From Prolixibacteraceae bacterium UBA6162 (lineage in GTDB: Bacteria; Bacteroidota; Bacteroidia; Bacteroidales; Prolixibacteraceae), in NCBI GenBank assembly GCA_002428215.1, contig DIUI01000022.1, forward strand, positions 1 to 8,638: a stretch of 8,638 bases of DNA. The letters are read 5' to 3'. This document shows positions 7,653-8,638 of the stretch, in pieces (position 1 is the first letter of the stretch; each line of letters starts with the position of its first letter). The notes below the pieces were generated by a model. That model did not search any database, was not told where the DNA came from, and worked only from the letters and a program-made list of their open reading frames with translations. The position numbers and the translations under genes were made by a program.

Positions 7653-7660
7653 CAAAGTAA
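7653..7660 (-). promoter_or_regulatory. Possible -7 box for the CBM48 gene
   Basis: On the minus strand TTACTTTG differs from TAnnTTTG at one base. It would start transcription near 7645-7648, about 55 nt before the ATG. No TTG is found at the usual upstream distance, so support is limited. Confidence 0.35.
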
Positions 7661-7689
7661 TAGAGATTTTTCCATACTAATCTTATATT

Positions 7690-7713
7690 TTACTGTATGT
7701 TACTTATATGTTA
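7690..7713. repeat. Short imperfect direct repeats, 11-bp step
   Basis: TTACTGTATG at 7690-7699 is followed by TTACTTATATG at 7700-7710 and TTA; the shared TATGTTA copies begin at 7696 and 7707, one helical turn apart. They sit just upstream of the CBM48 promoter candidate in AT-rich DNA of the 190-bp gap, which contains no gene that I can see. A same-face activator site is possible; chance is not excluded. Confidence 0.25.
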
Positions 7714-7781
7714 ATAGCTGAGCAAGAATAATTTACTGCTTAAACCATTCAACACGTAACAGATTGCTTTTCGGGGTTGGC

Positions 7782-8591
7782 TCAGAATGTCCGGGGCTGA
7801 TAGTGCCGTTTAAGCCAGTGAGCAAGCCCGTCGAGTCCCGGGAACAAAACCCTCTCTGTTATATTGGCCTGGTCAAGTTTGTCCCTGATTTCCCATTTTA
7901 ATTGCTTGGGAATGATGAGCCTGCGATATAGGTCAGGGTGATCAAGCAGCCAGTTGTCGAATATTGTTATTGGGGATGTCATTACCGAAAAGAGGGCGAA
8001 CTGATTGACAATCCTATCGTCGAGCGAAGGGGGTTCAAAAAAAATGGCATGTCCCGGCCCAATGGCATCATCGAATTTTGAAAGCGAAGTAAAATGTTCC
8101 TCCAGCATCTCCAGAGTAAATGCATTGCATTTCTCATTGTGTAAAATCGAGAGAAGCGGCTCTGGTGAAAGCTGGTTTAATTTGACAAAATCGACTTGCC
8201 ATATTGCCCCGTCAATGTCAAACTTGTCGGTGTTTGCTGTAGCGAAATGCATGGCCACAAACGGAGAATATGTCCAGTCCATTAATCGTGTCGCCAGTCC
8301 GTGGTGCTGAGCCAATACCAAAGATCTCCATTGCGTAGCGGTTTGATTGGGTTCCGAAGTACGGGCATATTTGCGAAAATTTCGCAAAAGATGATATTCA
8401 AATTCAGGATGGTTTCCGCTGTTCCGAAGGAAGCTGTTTTTTAATTCATACGTGGAATCCGATAATCCGCGGAAGGCATAATTACTGCGGTATCGACTCA
8501 TCTCTGGCTTCCAGCTGTCGTAATAAATCTCGTTCGATAGCTGTTCCCAGCTTTCAATAAAAATGTCGTTTTTGGTAATATTGCAACCCAT
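7782..8591 (-). CDS. FRG domain-containing protein
   Basis: A 269-residue soluble protein of the FRG family (PF08867), named for a conserved F-R-G motif; the biochemical function of the family is not established to my knowledge. Seen: the entry IESWEQL at 12-18, YAFRGLSD at 38-45 (F40-R41-G42), AQHHGLATRLMDWTYSPFVAMHFAT at 94-118 with invariant-looking Q95, H97, G98, R102, D105 and W106, the DDRIVNQFALFSV strand at 191-203 (R193, Q197), and the closing ERVLFPGLDGLAHWLKRHY at 246-264. All family blocks are present, so the gene is complete; no signal peptide or membrane helix. The start ATG at 8591 is supported by the domain beginning a few residues later. A poor promoter-like TTG-N20-TACATTGC lies just upstream. 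The 190-bp gap to the CBM48 gene argues against tight coupling. FRG genes often occur in accessory or defence-like regions (general knowledge), but no partner is visible here. Confidence 0.87.
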   Translation of the reverse strand: MGCNITKNDIFIESWEQLSNEIYYDSWKPEMSRYRSNYAFRGLSDSTYELKNSFLRNSGNHPEFEYHLLRNFRKYARTSEPNQTATQWRSLVLAQHHGLATRLMDWTYSPFVAMHFATANTDKFDIDGAIWQVDFVKLNQLSPEPLLSILHNEKCNAFTLEMLEEHFTSLSKFDDAIGPGHAIFFEPPSLDDRIVNQFALFSVMTSPITIFDNWLLDHPDLYRRLIIPKQLKWEIRDKLDQANITERVLFPGLDGLAHWLKRHYQPRTF

Positions 8592-8638
8592 GGGAGCGAT
8601 TTGAGTGCAATGTACAAAATTCCTTGAAGAAGGACAAT

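Overview
The window looks like chromosomal DNA from a member of the Bacteroidota (Bacteroidetes), possibly a marine or anaerobic group related to Marinilabiliales/Prolixibacteraceae. That placement is inference. It rests on TAnnTTTG-type promoter boxes, mostly absent Shine-Dalgarno sequences, a GH78 alpha-L-rhamnosidase lipoprotein, a short stand-alone CBM48 glycogen-binding-domain protein and a long-insert form of the AGCS amino-acid carrier. No rRNA, tRNA, CRISPR array, insertion sequence, prophage gene or integration site was seen. All genes appear intact.

Layout. (1) 71-1750 (+) is a sodium:alanine-type symporter (AGCS family) with about 100 extra residues in its C-terminal half. It converges on (2) 1771-2400 (-), a metal-dependent hydrolase of the 'cyclase'/kynurenine-formamidase family with all expected metal ligands. 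(3) A 234-bp divergent promoter region follows, with a good TTG-N17-TACTTTTG promoter for the hydrolase and a 7-bp inverted repeat in its leader. (4) 2635-4014 (+) is an NCS1-type nucleobase/cation permease. (5) 4118-4312 (+) is a 64-residue protein with two predicted membrane helices. (6) 4500-7208 (+) is the GH78 alpha-L-rhamnosidase lipoprotein. (7) A strong bidirectional terminator (7224-7266) separates it from the convergent (8) 7283-7591 (-) CBM48-domain protein. (9) 7782-8591 (-) is an FRG-domain protein of unknown function.

How the genes may work together. Three blocks can be proposed. The hydrolase and NCS1 permease are divergently arranged around one control region and may import and hydrolyse the same small amide or cyclic compound. 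The permease, the two-helix protein and the rhamnosidase are co-directional, but the 102- and 187-bp gaps leave shared transcription open. The CBM48 and FRG genes are on the opposite strand and probably independent: a candidate promoter with a 5'-leader hairpin lies between them. There is no SusC/SusD pair and no other rhamnose gene, so the rhamnosidase is not in a recognisable polysaccharide-utilisation locus within this window.

Nothing here is a clear new multi-gene system. The items most worth a second look are the permease/two-helix protein pair, the symporter insert, the divergent hydrolase-permease unit, the leader hairpins and the solitary FRG protein.
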